From DATBLE01 sp963837265 (GTDB lineage Bacteria > Actinomycetota > Thermoleophilia > Gaiellales > Gaiellaceae): a stretch of 64,000 bases of DNA. Shown one piece after another: positions 18,001-25,913 of the stretch. The DNA is taken from NCBI GenBank assembly GCA_963837265.1, contig CAWIMQ010000006.1, forward strand, positions 310,001 to 374,000. The letters are read 5' to 3'. Under the pieces are notes generated by a model. It worked only from the letters and a program-made list of their open reading frames with translations, was not told where the DNA came from and made no database searches. The translations under genes and the position numbers were made by a program. Each line of letters starts with the position of its first letter. Position 1 is the first letter of the stretch.

Positions 18001-19812
18001 CTAGAGGAGGGGCGGACGGCCGTCGACCGGCTCGAGCTCGAACAGGAGCTGGCCGTACTCGACCGGCTGCGCGTTCTCCGCGTGGATGCGCCGGACGATG
18101 CCGTCCTGGTCGGCCTTCACCTCGTTCATCAGCTTCATCGCCTCGAGGATGCAGAGCGTCTGGCCGGCCCCGATCGGATCGCCCTCCTCGACGAACGGGG
18201 GCTCGCCGGGCGAGGGGGCGCGGAAGAAGGTGCCGACCATCGGCGCCTCGACGCGGACCACGCCCGGGAAGGACGGTGCGGCCGCGGGCGCTGCCGCGGT
18301 CGTCTCCTCCTCGTCGACGGGGGCGACGGGGCCGATCACGGCCTCGCCGGCCTCCGGCGTCCGGCGCACGGTCACGCGCACGCCGGCGTCCTCGATCGTG
18401 ACCTCGCCGACCCCGGAGTCCTGGACGATGCGGACGACCTCGCGGATCCGGTCGGCGCGGGAGGCGTCCAGGCCGCTGCCCTCGAGCGAGCCCTCGCGGC
18501 CGCGGCCGCGGATCGTCCGCAGCAGCGGCTCCGCGTCCTCGCCGAACAGGGCGACGAGCATCAGCTCCTCCTCGCTGGCGGCCAGCCCGTCGTAGCGGTC
18601 GCGCAGCTCGTCGAGGTCGATCGGCTCGTCCGGGACCGGCCCGCCGTCGGACAGGAGCGACACGGCGCGCTGCACGGTGGCCGAGATCTCAGCGGGAGGC
18701 GTCCCGTAGCGCCCCTGCAGGAGGTCGCGGAGCTCGTCGACGACGGTCCGGTAGCGCTCGGCCGCGAGCACGTGAATCAGCGCCTGGGAGGCGAGCACCT
18801 GTCCGATGGGGGCGGCGAGCGGCGGCCAGCCGGCCTCGGCGCGGATGCGATCGAGCTCGGCGATCACCTCGTCGAGGCGTTCGCCGGCCCCGTGCGCGCG
18901 CAGGTGGAGGTCGAGGGCGGCGACGAGGCCGGCCGGGAGGCTGTGCGCGGCGGCACGGGTGGCGATCCGCGGGGCGAGCGGAGCGACCGGCTGGTCGCCG
19001 ATGTGCTCGTCGACGAGATCCGAGGCCCGCCAGAGCGCATCCGGGTCCACGCCGGTGCCGAGACCAAGTCCGGCGAGCGCGGCGGCCACAGCCTCGCCCG
19101 AGGCACGGTGGAGCACGAGCGCGACCGGATACACGGCAGAGGCGATCAGGTCTGCGCCGGCGCGCGCGGCCTCGATCGCGGCCGCGAGCGCGGTCCCGCC
19201 CGCCCCCTGGCAGTAGAGGCCGACCGGGAGCCCGCTCGCCTCCCGGATCGCCCCGACGAGCTCGCGGACGCTGTGCGGCTCCAGCGAGCCCGACGGGTCG
19301 TGGATCAGGACGCGCGCCGCGCCGAGATCCGGCAGCCGCCGTGCCTGGGCCACGAGCGTCTCCGTCTCGCCCGAGGGGCCGGCGCTGTAGACCAGCCCGG
19401 CGTCGAACTCCCGCTCGGCGGCGGTGATCGCCTCGCTCGCCTCCTTCAGGTTGGTGACGTCGTTCAGCGGGTCGTGGAGGCGGAACACGTCGATCCCGCT
19501 CTCGGCGGCGGAGGCGACGAAACGACGGACGAAGTCCGGGCCGACGGGCCGTGAGCCGGCCAGGAACCGGCCGCGGAGCGCGAGCGCGAGCGGCGTCCTC
19601 GTCCGGCTGCGCAGCGCGCGGATCCGCTCCCACGGGCTCTCGACGCCCCGCTTGACCGCGGAGTCGAAGCAGCCGCCACCGGAGACCTCGAGGTACGCGA
19701 AGCCCGCCGTGTCGAGGATCTCGGCGAGGTCGAGCTGCGCGGCCGTCGGCAACACGGCCGCGAGCGGCTCCTGTCCGAGGAGACGGATGGTCGTGTCGAC
19801 CAGCGCCGGCAC
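18001..19812 (-). CDS. Biotin carrier protein fused to a catalytically degenerate carboxyltransferase domain
   Basis: 603 residues from a GTG start at 19812, chosen because a TAGGCT box ends seven bases upstream. Residues 1-290 have the fold of the pyruvate carboxylase/oxaloacetate decarboxylase carboxyltransferase (DVFRLHDPLNDVTNL is clear) and 290-430 its conserved C-terminal part. The metal and catalytic positions are changed: the expected TLRD reads TIRL (8-11), the KDMAG lysine loop reads HDPSG (171-175), and the HTH metal pair reads YCQ (200-202). Residues 455-485 resemble the N-terminus of acetyl-CoA carboxylase AccB. The C-terminus is a complete biotinyl domain with EAMKLM at 557-562 (Lys560). 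It abuts accC. I infer a carrier with a scaffold-like pseudo-transferase. Confidence 0.85.
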   Translation of the reverse strand: MPALVDTTIRLLGQEPLAAVLPTAAQLDLAEILDTAGFAYLEVSGGGCFDSAVKRGVESPWERIRALRSRTRTPLALALRGRFLAGSRPVGPDFVRRFVASAAESGIDVFRLHDPLNDVTNLKEASEAITAAEREFDAGLVYSAGPSGETETLVAQARRLPDLGAARVLIHDPSGSLEPHSVRELVGAIREASGLPVGLYCQGAGGTALAAAIEAARAGADLIASAVYPVALVLHRASGEAVAAALAGLGLGTGVDPDALWRASDLVDEHIGDQPVAPLAPRIATRAAAHSLPAGLVAALDLHLRAHGAGERLDEVIAELDRIRAEAGWPPLAAPIGQVLASQALIHVLAAERYRTVVDELRDLLQGRYGTPPAEISATVQRAVSLLSDGGPVPDEPIDLDELRDRYDGLAASEEELMLVALFGEDAEPLLRTIRGRGREGSLEGSGLDASRADRIREVVRIVQDSGVGEVTIEDAGVRVTVRRTPEAGEAVIGPVAPVDEEETTAAAPAAAPSFPGVVRVEAPMVGTFFRAPSPGEPPFVEEGDPIGAGQTLCILEAMKLMNEVKADQDGIVRRIHAENAQPVEYGQLLFELEPVDGRPPLL

Positions 19813-19819
19813 GAGGGGC

Positions 19820-19825
19820 AGCCTA
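19820..19825 (-). promoter_or_regulatory. Putative -10 box of the accB-like/accC operon
   Basis: TAGGCT seven bases upstream of the GTG at 19812, with no Shine-Dalgarno sequence, consistent with leaderless initiation. Confidence 0.5.
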
Positions 19826-19865
19826 TCGCCGCTCGGGAGGGTCGGTGCGCGCCCCCGGGGAGGAG

Positions 19866-19960
19866 TCGTCACCCAATCGTCACACAGCCGGTGCCAGGCA
19901 CTGGCTGTGGGCGAGGAGTCACGGAACCGTTACACCTGGAGTGCCAGGCACCGGCTGTGG
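19866..19960. repeat. Two tandem REP-like palindromic units with core GTGCCAGGCAC
   Basis: Two units about 50 bases apart share GTCAC, then CGTYACAC, then GTGCCAGGCAC and YGGCTGTGG. In the first (19883-19909) CACAGCCGGTGCC pairs with GGCACTGGCTGTG around one base, with a single wobble. The second has a degenerate left arm. They fill the gap between the efp stop and the acc promoter. A degenerate third relative lies at 44136-44167. Confidence 0.65.
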
Positions 19961-19994
19961 AAGAGCAAGATCCAGCGGGCGGCGGATCGAGAAG

Positions 19995-20561
19995 TCAGGC
20001 CCTGGAGATGTACCGCTTCTCGCGCGGGTCGACCTTGATCCGGTCGCCCACGTTGACGAACAGCGGCACCTGGACGACCGCGCCCGTCTCCAGCCGCGCC
20101 GGCTTGGTCACGTTCGAGACCGTGTCGCCCCGGATTCCCGGTTCCGTGTCCGACACCTCGAGCTCGACCGAGGCGGGGAGCTGCACGCCGGCCGGGCTCC
20201 CGTCCACCAGCAGGAGCTGGACGGAGCTCGACGGCAGGACGAACTCGAGCGCCTCCTCAACCGATCCGCGGGTGAGGTGGAGCTGCTCGTAGCTCTCCTC
20301 GTCCATGAACACGACGTCGTCGCCCGCGTCGTAGAGGTACTGGACGTTCTTGACCTCGGTACGGACACGGTTGAACTTCTCCCCGGCCCGGAAGGTGCGG
20401 TCGACGACGGCGCCCGACTCGAGCGCCTTCAGCTTCGTCCGCACGAAGGCGCCGCCCTTCCCCGGCTTGACGTGCTGGAACTCGACGATGCGCCACGGCT
20501 CGCCGTCGACCTCGATGTGCATCCCGTTCTTGAACTGGTTTGTGTTGACGACCTCGGCCAT
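19995..20561 (-). CDS. efp: Translation elongation factor P
   Basis: Relieves ribosome stalling at polyproline. The 188-residue protein has the KOW-like N-terminal domain with the tip loop PGKGGAF (Lys35), then two OB-fold domains with the family motif GIRGDTVSNVTKPA. The loop lacks an unusual neighbourhood, so an unmodified lysine or a simple modification is likely. ATG at 20561 follows a TACACT box by nine bases. Its place after pepP and aroQ matches other actinobacteria. Confidence 0.97.
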   Translation of the reverse strand: MAEVVNTNQFKNGMHIEVDGEPWRIVEFQHVKPGKGGAFVRTKLKALESGAVVDRTFRAGEKFNRVRTEVKNVQYLYDAGDDVVFMDEESYEQLHLTRGSVEEALEFVLPSSSVQLLLVDGSPAGVQLPASVELEVSDTEPGIRGDTVSNVTKPARLETGAVVQVPLFVNVGDRIKVDPREKRYISRA

Positions 20562-20570
20562 CGGCGGGCC

Positions 20571-20576
20571 AGTGTA
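20571..20576 (-). promoter_or_regulatory. Putative -10 box of efp
   Basis: TACACT nine bases before the ATG with no ribosome binding site between them, which suggests a leaderless or nearly leaderless transcript. Confidence 0.5.
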
Positions 20577-20633
20577 GCGGCGAGCCCGCTCGGCACAGAA
20601 CGATCACCCGTGTCCGGCGCAGCGACGGGGCAC

Positions 20634-20639
20634 TAGGAT
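20634..20639 (+). promoter_or_regulatory. Putative -10 box of the 2H phosphoesterase gene
   Basis: TAGGAT nine bases before the ATG at 20649. It faces away from the efp promoter 58 bases away. Confidence 0.4.
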
Positions 20640-20648
20640 CGAAGACCG

Positions 20649-21203
20649 ATGGCGCGCGACCCGGCTGCCCGGCTCGAGACGGCGGTCGTGATCGTGGTCG
20701 ACGCACCGGCGCTCGAGCACGTCTACCGCGACTCCTACCCCGAATTCGCCGACGTCGGGATCCCGCTGCACGTGACGCTCCTCTACCCGTTCGCCCCGCC
20801 CTCCGAGCTCGCCCCCGCGCTCCCCCTGCTGCGCGAGGTGGCGGCGCGCCATGAGCGCTTCGAGTTCTCGCTCACGCGCCTGGAGACGTTCCCGCGCGCC
20901 GTCTGGCTCGCTCCGGAGCCGGCCCGACCCTTTCGCTTGCTGACGGAGGCGATCCAGGAGGCGTTCCCACCGTTCCCGCACTGGGAGGGTCGGTTCGCCG
21001 AGGTGATCCCGCACGTGACCCTCGCGGACGGCGTCGAGGAAGCCGACCTGGAGGTGACCCTCGCCCGCCTGCACGCGCGCGTCGAGCCGCTTCTACCCGT
21101 GCAGGTCGCCGCGGAGGAGGCGACTGTCCTCGCCGAGGAAGCAGGCGGACGGTGGATCGTGGCGGCGCGTCTACCGCTGGGACTCGCCACCCGTATCAGC
21201 TGA
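20649..21203 (+). CDS. 2H phosphoesterase (2'-5' RNA ligase-like)
   Basis: A 184-residue protein with the two HxT motifs of the 2H superfamily, HVTLLYPF at about 41-48 and HVTLADG at about 125-131, spaced as in LigT/CPDase folds. Members hydrolyse or ligate 2',3'- or 2',5'-linked nucleotides. The true substrate here is unknown. It is divergent from efp and converges with pepP, sharing eight bases at the 3' ends. It is a single-gene unit with an apparent leaderless promoter. Confidence 0.85.
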   Translation: MARDPAARLETAVVIVVDAPALEHVYRDSYPEFADVGIPLHVTLLYPFAPPSELAPALPLLREVAARHERFEFSLTRLETFPRAVWLAPEPARPFRLLTEAIQEAFPPFPHWEGRFAEVIPHVTLADGVEEADLEVTLARLHARVEPLLPVQVAAEEATVLAEEAGGRWIVAARLPLGLATRIS

Positions 21204-22245
21204 CGGCCACGAGCTCCTTCGTGAACGGGCTGAGCACCTCGGGCCCGTCCTCGCCGACGATCACGAGGTCCTCGATTCTGATCCCGCCGAGACCCGGATG
21301 GTAGACGCCCGGCTCGACGGTGCAGACGTTCCCTGCGGCGAGCACGTCGACCGACTCGGGCCGGAGGCGCGGCTGCTCGTGCACCTCCATCCCGACCCCG
21401 TGCCCGAGCCCGTGGCCGAAGAGCTCGCCGAGGCCCTCGGCCGCGATGACGTCTCGCGCGACCGCGTCCACGTCGCGCCCTGCCGCCGCCGGCCGTACCG
21501 CTTCGACCGCCGCCCGCTGCGCCCGCAGGCAGACCTCGTACGAGCGCGCCAGCTCCTCCGGCAGCTCGCCCGTCGCGAACGTGCGCGTGCAGTCCGAGCA
21601 GTAGCCGTCGAGCCTCGCGGCAGCGTCGACGACGACGGTCGTGCCCGCCTCGATCGTCTGCCGGCCGGCTGACGCGTGCGGGGATGCGCCGTTCGCGGCG
21701 GCGGCGACGATCGTCGGGAACGCAGGGCCGTCCGCGCCCAGCTCGTGCATCAGCGAGTCCATCCACCAGGCGAGCTCCTGTTCGGTCCGCCCGACGAACC
21801 GCTCCTCGGCCAGCCGGGTGAAGCATTCGTCGGTGATCGCGGCGGCGCGGCGGACGGCGTCCAGCTCGCCCGACTCCTTGACGGCGCGCACGCTCTGGAT
21901 CAGCTCCAGCCGCGGAACGAGCTCGATTCCCGCGTCCCGGACGGCGGCCCACCTCGAGTACGCGAGGTGCTCGGCCTCGAACTCGACCCGCTCGGGGAGG
22001 TGGGCCGGCATCCCCGCGTAGAGGTTGCGCGACACCTCGACGACCTCCAGCCCGAGCCCACGTGCCTTCTCCCGGTAGCGGAAGTCGGTGAAGAGCCGCA
22101 CGCGGCCCGGCTCGACGAGCAGCGCCGCGTTCGAGCTCTCCAAGCCGGTCAGGTAGGCGATGTTCGCCGGCGCGGTGACGAGCAGCGGCGCGTCGACCAG
22201 CGCCAGCACACGCTCGACCCGTGCGGTGAGCGCCCCTGCTTTCAC
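21196..22245 (-). CDS. pepP: Xaa-Pro aminopeptidase / M24 peptidase
   Basis: Di-metal aminopeptidase of clan MG, 349 residues. A creatinase-like N-terminal domain (about 1-120, with the motif LTGLESSNAALLV) precedes the pita-bread catalytic domain. Metal ligands are visible in VVVDAAARLDGYCSDCTRTF, GHGLGHGVGMEVHE and TVEPGVY, and near the end GGIRIEDLV. The GTG start at 22245 overlaps the aroQ stop as GTGA. The pepP-efp neighbourhood is widely conserved. Whether it is the X-Pro aminopeptidase or the dipeptidase PepQ cannot be settled by sequence reading. Confidence 0.93.
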   Translation of the reverse strand: MKAGALTARVERVLALVDAPLLVTAPANIAYLTGLESSNAALLVEPGRVRLFTDFRYREKARGLGLEVVEVSRNLYAGMPAHLPERVEFEAEHLAYSRWAAVRDAGIELVPRLELIQSVRAVKESGELDAVRRAAAITDECFTRLAEERFVGRTEQELAWWMDSLMHELGADGPAFPTIVAAAANGASPHASAGRQTIEAGTTVVVDAAARLDGYCSDCTRTFATGELPEELARSYEVCLRAQRAAVEAVRPAAAGRDVDAVARDVIAAEGLGELFGHGLGHGVGMEVHEQPRLRPESVDVLAAGNVCTVEPGVYHPGLGGIRIEDLVIVGEDGPEVLSPFTKELVAVS

Positions 22246-22670
22246 CCCTTGCCCGCCAGGAACTCGAGCGCCTCGCGGTAGCCCTCCGGGCCCTTGCCGA
22301 CCACGCGCTTGTCGGCGAGGTCGGAGATCACCGAGACGCGGCGCCAGTCCTCGCGCTCGTCCACGTTCGAGAGGTGCACCTCGACCACCGGCACGGTGAA
22401 GAGCTCGATCGCGTCGCGAATCGCGTAGCTGTAGTGCGTCCAGGCGGCCGGGTTGACGACCACGCCGTCGGCGGTGTCGAGCGCCTCGTGACACCAGTTC
22501 ACGTACTGGCCCTCGTCGTTCGTCTGGCGGCAGCGAACGCGCAGGTCGAGCTCGTTGGCCCACTCGTAGATCTTCGTCTCCAGCTCGGAGTTGCTCAGCC
22601 CGCCGTACAGCTCCGGGTCGCGCCGCCCCAGCTCGTTGAGGTTCACTCCGTTCAGCACCTCGATCTGCAC
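22242..22670 (-). CDS. aroQ: 3-dehydroquinate dehydratase, type II
   Basis: Third shikimate-pathway step: 3-dehydroquinate to 3-dehydroshikimate. The 142-residue protein has the type II signature NGVNLNELGRRDPELYG with the catalytic Tyr22, then NPAAWTHYSYAIRDA and EVHLSNVDERE with the catalytic His. Starts at GTG 22670, 10 bases after the aroKB fusion. Its stop shares GTGA with pepP. Confidence 0.96.
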   Translation of the reverse strand: MQIEVLNGVNLNELGRRDPELYGGLSNSELETKIYEWANELDLRVRCRQTNDEGQYVNWCHEALDTADGVVVNPAAWTHYSYAIRDAIELFTVPVVEVHLSNVDEREDWRRVSVISDLADKRVVGKGPEGYREALEFLAGKG

Positions 22671-22679
22671 GCCCGGACC

Positions 22680-24080
22680 CTATCCGGCGATGAGCGCGTC
22701 CAGCGCGGCGCGGACGTCGGCTTCCCCGAGCTCCTCCTCGTAGGCGCCGTCGTCCCCGAGCAGGACGATGCGGAGCCGGCCCTTCTTGTCACGGAGGAGC
22801 GCGTCCCACGCCCGTGCCCGGTCGACCACGACGGGCTGCGGTCCGAGCACCTCCTCGACGGCCGCCGTGTCGCGGCCCGAGAGCCTGAGCGCCGCGGTGA
22901 GGCCGAGCGCGACCGCCCGGCCGTGCGGCAGCTCGTAGCCGGACGCGGACTCGAGCGCGTGGGCGAAGGTGTGCCCGAGGTTGAGCGCGTGCCGCGGGCC
23001 ACGGTCGTAGGGATCGCGAAGGCAGAGCGCTGCCTTGAACGAGGCGCACCGGCGGACGAGCGCCTCGTCCGGCAGCTCCCACAGGGCTCCGCCCGCGAGG
23101 AGGCCGGTCTTGACGACCTCGGCCAGCCCGTTCTGGCGCTCCGGGCCCGGAAGGGTGGCGAGCAGGGCGGGATCGATCACCGTCCGCACCGGCCAGTGGA
23201 ACGCACCGACGAGGTTCTTCGCCTCCGGCAGGTCGATTCCCGTCTTCCCGCCGATCGCGGCGTCCACCTGGCCGACCAGCGTGGTCGGCACCGCGACCCA
23301 GCCGAGCCCGCGCATGTACGTCGCCGCGGCGAGCCCGGCGAGGTCGGTGGTCGTGCCTCCGCCGAGGGCGGCGACGATGCCGCCGCGGTCGAGCCGGAGC
23401 GAGCGCCACAGCCGCTCGAGCTCGGCGGCGGTCTTCCCCGCCACCTCGTGGGTCGAGCCGAGCCGTCCGCCGAGCGCGAGCTGGGCGTCCATGCCGTGGA
23501 TCCCGGCGACGTGTGCGTCCGCGACGAGCGCCACCGGGCCCTCGCCCGGCACGAGGTCGCCGAGGAGCTCGAGCGACCCGGTCCCCACGTGGACTCCGGC
23601 GGCCGCGAGGACGACGTCGTCCACGTCGCGCGCAACCGCGTCCGCGACCTCCCGGTACAGCGGCCGGCGCTCCTCGTGGAGCGAGCGAAAGGAGCCTTCG
23701 TCCTGCGCGAGCGGTCGGTCGAGCCCGCGGATGCGCTCCCAGGCGACGCCGGGCTCGACCTCCACGTGGACCGTCACCGCGTGCTCGCCGAGCGCCCTCC
23801 GGATCGTCGGGCTCGTCACCGCGCCGCCGCCCAGAGCGACGACGACGGGCCTGCTGCGCCTCAGCGTCTCGAGCGCGGACGCCTGCTCGAGCACGCGGAA
23901 CTCGGCTTCGCCCCGGCCGGCGAAGATCTCCGGGATCGACTGGCGGAGCTCGCGCTCGATCTCGCGGTCGAGGTCGACGAAATCCCGCCCGAGGCGAGCG
24001 GCCACCTCCCGGCCGAGCGTCGTCTTGCCGGCTCCCATGAAGCCGACGAGCGCGACGTGGCGGTCTAGCGCGGTTGCCAG
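22680..24080 (-). CDS. aroKB: Shikimate kinase - 3-dehydroquinate synthase fusion, apparent CTG start
   Basis: A bifunctional 466-residue protein. Residues 1-165 are shikimate kinase (P-loop GFMGAGKTT at 13-21, DRE at 38-40, the GGGA motif at 84-87 and the lid-region DRPLAQ at 121-126). Residues 166-466 are 3-dehydroquinate synthase with GGGTTTDLAG (240-249), AAIGGKTGID and the zinc-site stretches EVVKTGLLAG and ALNLGHTFAHALE. No ATG, GTG or TTG is available in frame near the beginning. CTG at 24080 has GGGAG eight bases upstream and gives a normal N-terminus, so CTG is the likely start. It overlaps the aroC end by 16 bases. Confidence 0.93.
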   Translation of the reverse strand: MATALDRHVALVGFMGAGKTTLGREVAARLGRDFVDLDREIERELRQSIPEIFAGRGEAEFRVLEQASALETLRRSRPVVVALGGGAVTSPTIRRALGEHAVTVHVEVEPGVAWERIRGLDRPLAQDEGSFRSLHEERRPLYREVADAVARDVDDVVLAAAGVHVGTGSLELLGDLVPGEGPVALVADAHVAGIHGMDAQLALGGRLGSTHEVAGKTAAELERLWRSLRLDRGGIVAALGGGTTTDLAGLAAATYMRGLGWVAVPTTLVGQVDAAIGGKTGIDLPEAKNLVGAFHWPVRTVIDPALLATLPGPERQNGLAEVVKTGLLAGGALWELPDEALVRRCASFKAALCLRDPYDRGPRHALNLGHTFAHALESASGYELPHGRAVALGLTAALRLSGRDTAAVEEVLGPQPVVVDRARAWDALLRDKKGRLRIVLLGDDGAYEEELGEADVRAALDALIAG

Positions 24081-25144
24081 TCGATCCGCTCCCGGTACGC
24101 GCGGTAGGCGCCGACGAAATCGGCCACGGCGTCGCCGCCGAACTTCTCCCGCGCCGCTCGCGCGAGCTCGAAGGCGACCGATCCCTCGGCGACGACCGCG
24201 AGCGCTTCCACCGCCGCCGTGTCGCTGCGCTCGACGAGTGCCTCCCCGGCCTGCCCGGTCTGCAGGTCTACGGACCCCAGGGGCCGCATCAGCGTCGGCA
24301 GGGGCTTCATCGCAGCTCGGACGACGACCTCCTCTCCGTTCGAGACCCCCGCCTCGATCCCGCCTGCCCGATTCGTCACCCGGTGCAAGCCCTGCGCGTC
24401 GCGGCGGATCTCGTCGTGCGCCTCCGATCCGCGCATGCCGGCGAGGCGGAAGCCCTCGCCGATCTCGACTCCCTTCACCGCCTGAATTCCCATCAGCGCG
24501 GCGGCCAGCCGTGCGTCGAGGCGCGTCTCGCGGGAGGCATACGAGCCCAGGCCGGGCGGGACGCCGCGCGCGCGCACCTCGACGATCCCGCCGACCGTGT
24601 CCCGCTCCGCCCGGGCCTCGTCGACCCGGACCTCGAGATCGTCGCCGAGCACCGAGCCGGCGACCTCGATCCCGATCTCCCGGAGGAGGGTCTTCGCCAC
24701 CGCGCCGGCGGCGACGACCACGGCCGTGTGCCGGGCGCTCGCACGCTCCAGCGCGTCGCGCACGTCGGCGAGGCCGTACTTCAGGGCGCCGGCCAGATCG
24801 GCATGCCCGGGGCGCGGTAGCGTGACCGGCTCCTTGCCCTTGCCCGAGGGCTCGCCCTCGGGCGGCCAAGGGCTCATCCCCCACGCCCAGTTCTGGTGGT
24901 CCGAGTTGCGGACGACGAGCGCGAGGGGAGAACCGAGCGTCCGGCCGTGCCTGAGTCCGGCCAGCACCTCGACCTGGTCGGTCTCGATCCGCTGCCGCGG
25001 GCTGCGCCCGTAGCCCTGCTGGCGGCGACGGAGGTCCTCGTCGATCGCGCCCTTGTCCAGGACGAGCCCAGCCGGCAGGCCGCTCAGGACCGCGACCAGC
25101 GCGGGCCCGTGCGACTCCCCGGCGGTGACGAGCTCGAGGCTCAT
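24065..25144 (-). CDS. aroC: Chorismate synthase
   Basis: FMN-dependent last step of the shikimate pathway. The 359-residue protein begins LELVTAGESHGPALVAVLSGLPAG, with RRRQQGYGRSPRQRIE, ASARHTAVVVAAGAVAK and VTNRAGGIEAGVSNGEEVVVRAAMKPLPT motifs all intact. ATG at 25144 is used. Its immediate upstream region folds into a hairpin (25149-25177) whose base is four bases from the ATG. It lies between aroE and the aroKB fusion in the same operon. Confidence 0.97.
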   Translation of the reverse strand: MSLELVTAGESHGPALVAVLSGLPAGLVLDKGAIDEDLRRRQQGYGRSPRQRIETDQVEVLAGLRHGRTLGSPLALVVRNSDHQNWAWGMSPWPPEGEPSGKGKEPVTLPRPGHADLAGALKYGLADVRDALERASARHTAVVVAAGAVAKTLLREIGIEVAGSVLGDDLEVRVDEARAERDTVGGIVEVRARGVPPGLGSYASRETRLDARLAAALMGIQAVKGVEIGEGFRLAGMRGSEAHDEIRRDAQGLHRVTNRAGGIEAGVSNGEEVVVRAAMKPLPTLMRPLGSVDLQTGQAGEALVERSDTAAVEALAVVAEGSVAFELARAAREKFGGDAVADFVGAYRAYRERIDWQPR

Positions 25145-25148
25145 GCGG

Positions 25149-25177
25149 CCATTTCCCTCACTTCGCTCGGGAAATGG
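25149..25177 (-). promoter_or_regulatory. Hairpin directly upstream of aroC
   Basis: CCATTTCCC and GGGAAATGG form a perfect 9-bp stem around an 11-base loop that itself contains GAG/CTC. It ends just before the aroC ATG, so it could limit ribosome access or mark an RNA processing site. Confidence 0.5.
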
Positions 25178-25205
25178 TTAGCACGTCCGGTGCACGGCTC
25201 CCGTG

Positions 25206-25913
25206 TCATGTCTCTCTAGCCATCTCGCGCAAGCGAGATGGCCGCGAGATGGCCGCCCGCATCACGTCGACGGGCGCGGGCATCCCGGTCCAGAGCTCGA
25301 ACGAGGCGGCTCCCTGGGCGACGAGGACGTCGAGGCCGGTGACGACGGCCGCGCCCGCCTCGCGCGCGGCGGTCGCCGTCGCCGTCTCGGGGTACGGCAG
25401 GTCGACGAGCGTCTGCCCCGGCCCGAGCTCGACGAGCACCTCGTCCCGGGCCGAGGTCGCGTTCACGACGAGATCGGCTCCGGCCGCGTCCGGGGGCCAC
25501 TCGCCCCGCCGGGCGAACACCCGCGCCGCCGGCAGGCTCGCCCGGAAGGCGGCCGCCGCCCCGCCGTCGCCGAGCACCACCGGCCGCTCGGCGGGCAGCC
25601 CCTCGAGGACCGCCGTGTCCGTCGAGAGCCCCTCGATTCGCCCGTCGCGGACGACGAGCACGTTCACCGAGGCCAGCTCCGTGTCGCAGAGCGCCGCCGC
25701 CTCGCGCTTGTACGGCGCGGTCACGTTCGCGCCTGCGAACCCGAGGGCGACCAGGCCGCGGAGCGCATCCTCCAGCCGCCCGTCCTCGACCGGCAGCGGC
25801 AGGTACGCCCAGTCGAGCCCGCGTGCGGCGAACGCCGCGTTCTGGATGGCCGGCGAGAGCGAGTGCTCAACGGGGTTGCCGATCAGGCCGACCAGGCGTG
25901 TGCTCCCGCTCAG
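25206..25913 (-). CDS. aroE: Shikimate dehydrogenase, CTG start overlapping mltG
   Basis: NADPH-dependent reduction of 3-dehydroshikimate. The 235-residue protein has the substrate-binding start GNPVEHSLSP, the catalytic lysine in NVTAPYKREA, VLGDGGAAAAF as nucleotide loop and the C-terminal GLDVLVAQGAASFELWTG. It is about 30 residues shorter than common homologues. In frame there is no ATG, GTG or TTG near the start. CTG at 25913 shares CTGA with the mltG stop, in the same geometry as the GTGA and ATGA overlaps elsewhere. A 10-bp stem (25219-25242) lies in the last codons. Confidence 0.93.
   Translation of the reverse strand: MSGSTRLVGLIGNPVEHSLSPAIQNAAFAARGLDWAYLPLPVEDGRLEDALRGLVALGFAGANVTAPYKREAAALCDTELASVNVLVVRDGRIEGLSTDTAVLEGLPAERPVVLGDGGAAAAFRASLPAARVFARRGEWPPDAAGADLVVNATSARDEVLVELGPGQTLVDLPYPETATATAAREAGAAVVTGLDVLVAQGAASFELWTGMPAPVDVMRAAISRPSRLREMARET
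25219..25242. repeat. Perfect 10-bp inverted repeat at the aroE 3' end
   Basis: GCCATCTCGC and GCGAGATGGC around a GCAA tetraloop. It lies within the last aroE codons, and GAGATGGCCGC recurs just beside it. It may stabilise or pause the message before aroC. Confidence 0.45.

Noticed and set aside
16195..19554. Very long open frame on the plus strand opposite nusB, accC and the biotin-carrier gene
   Set aside because: It is antisense to well-recognised genes, has no domain, and arises from high GC at third codon positions.
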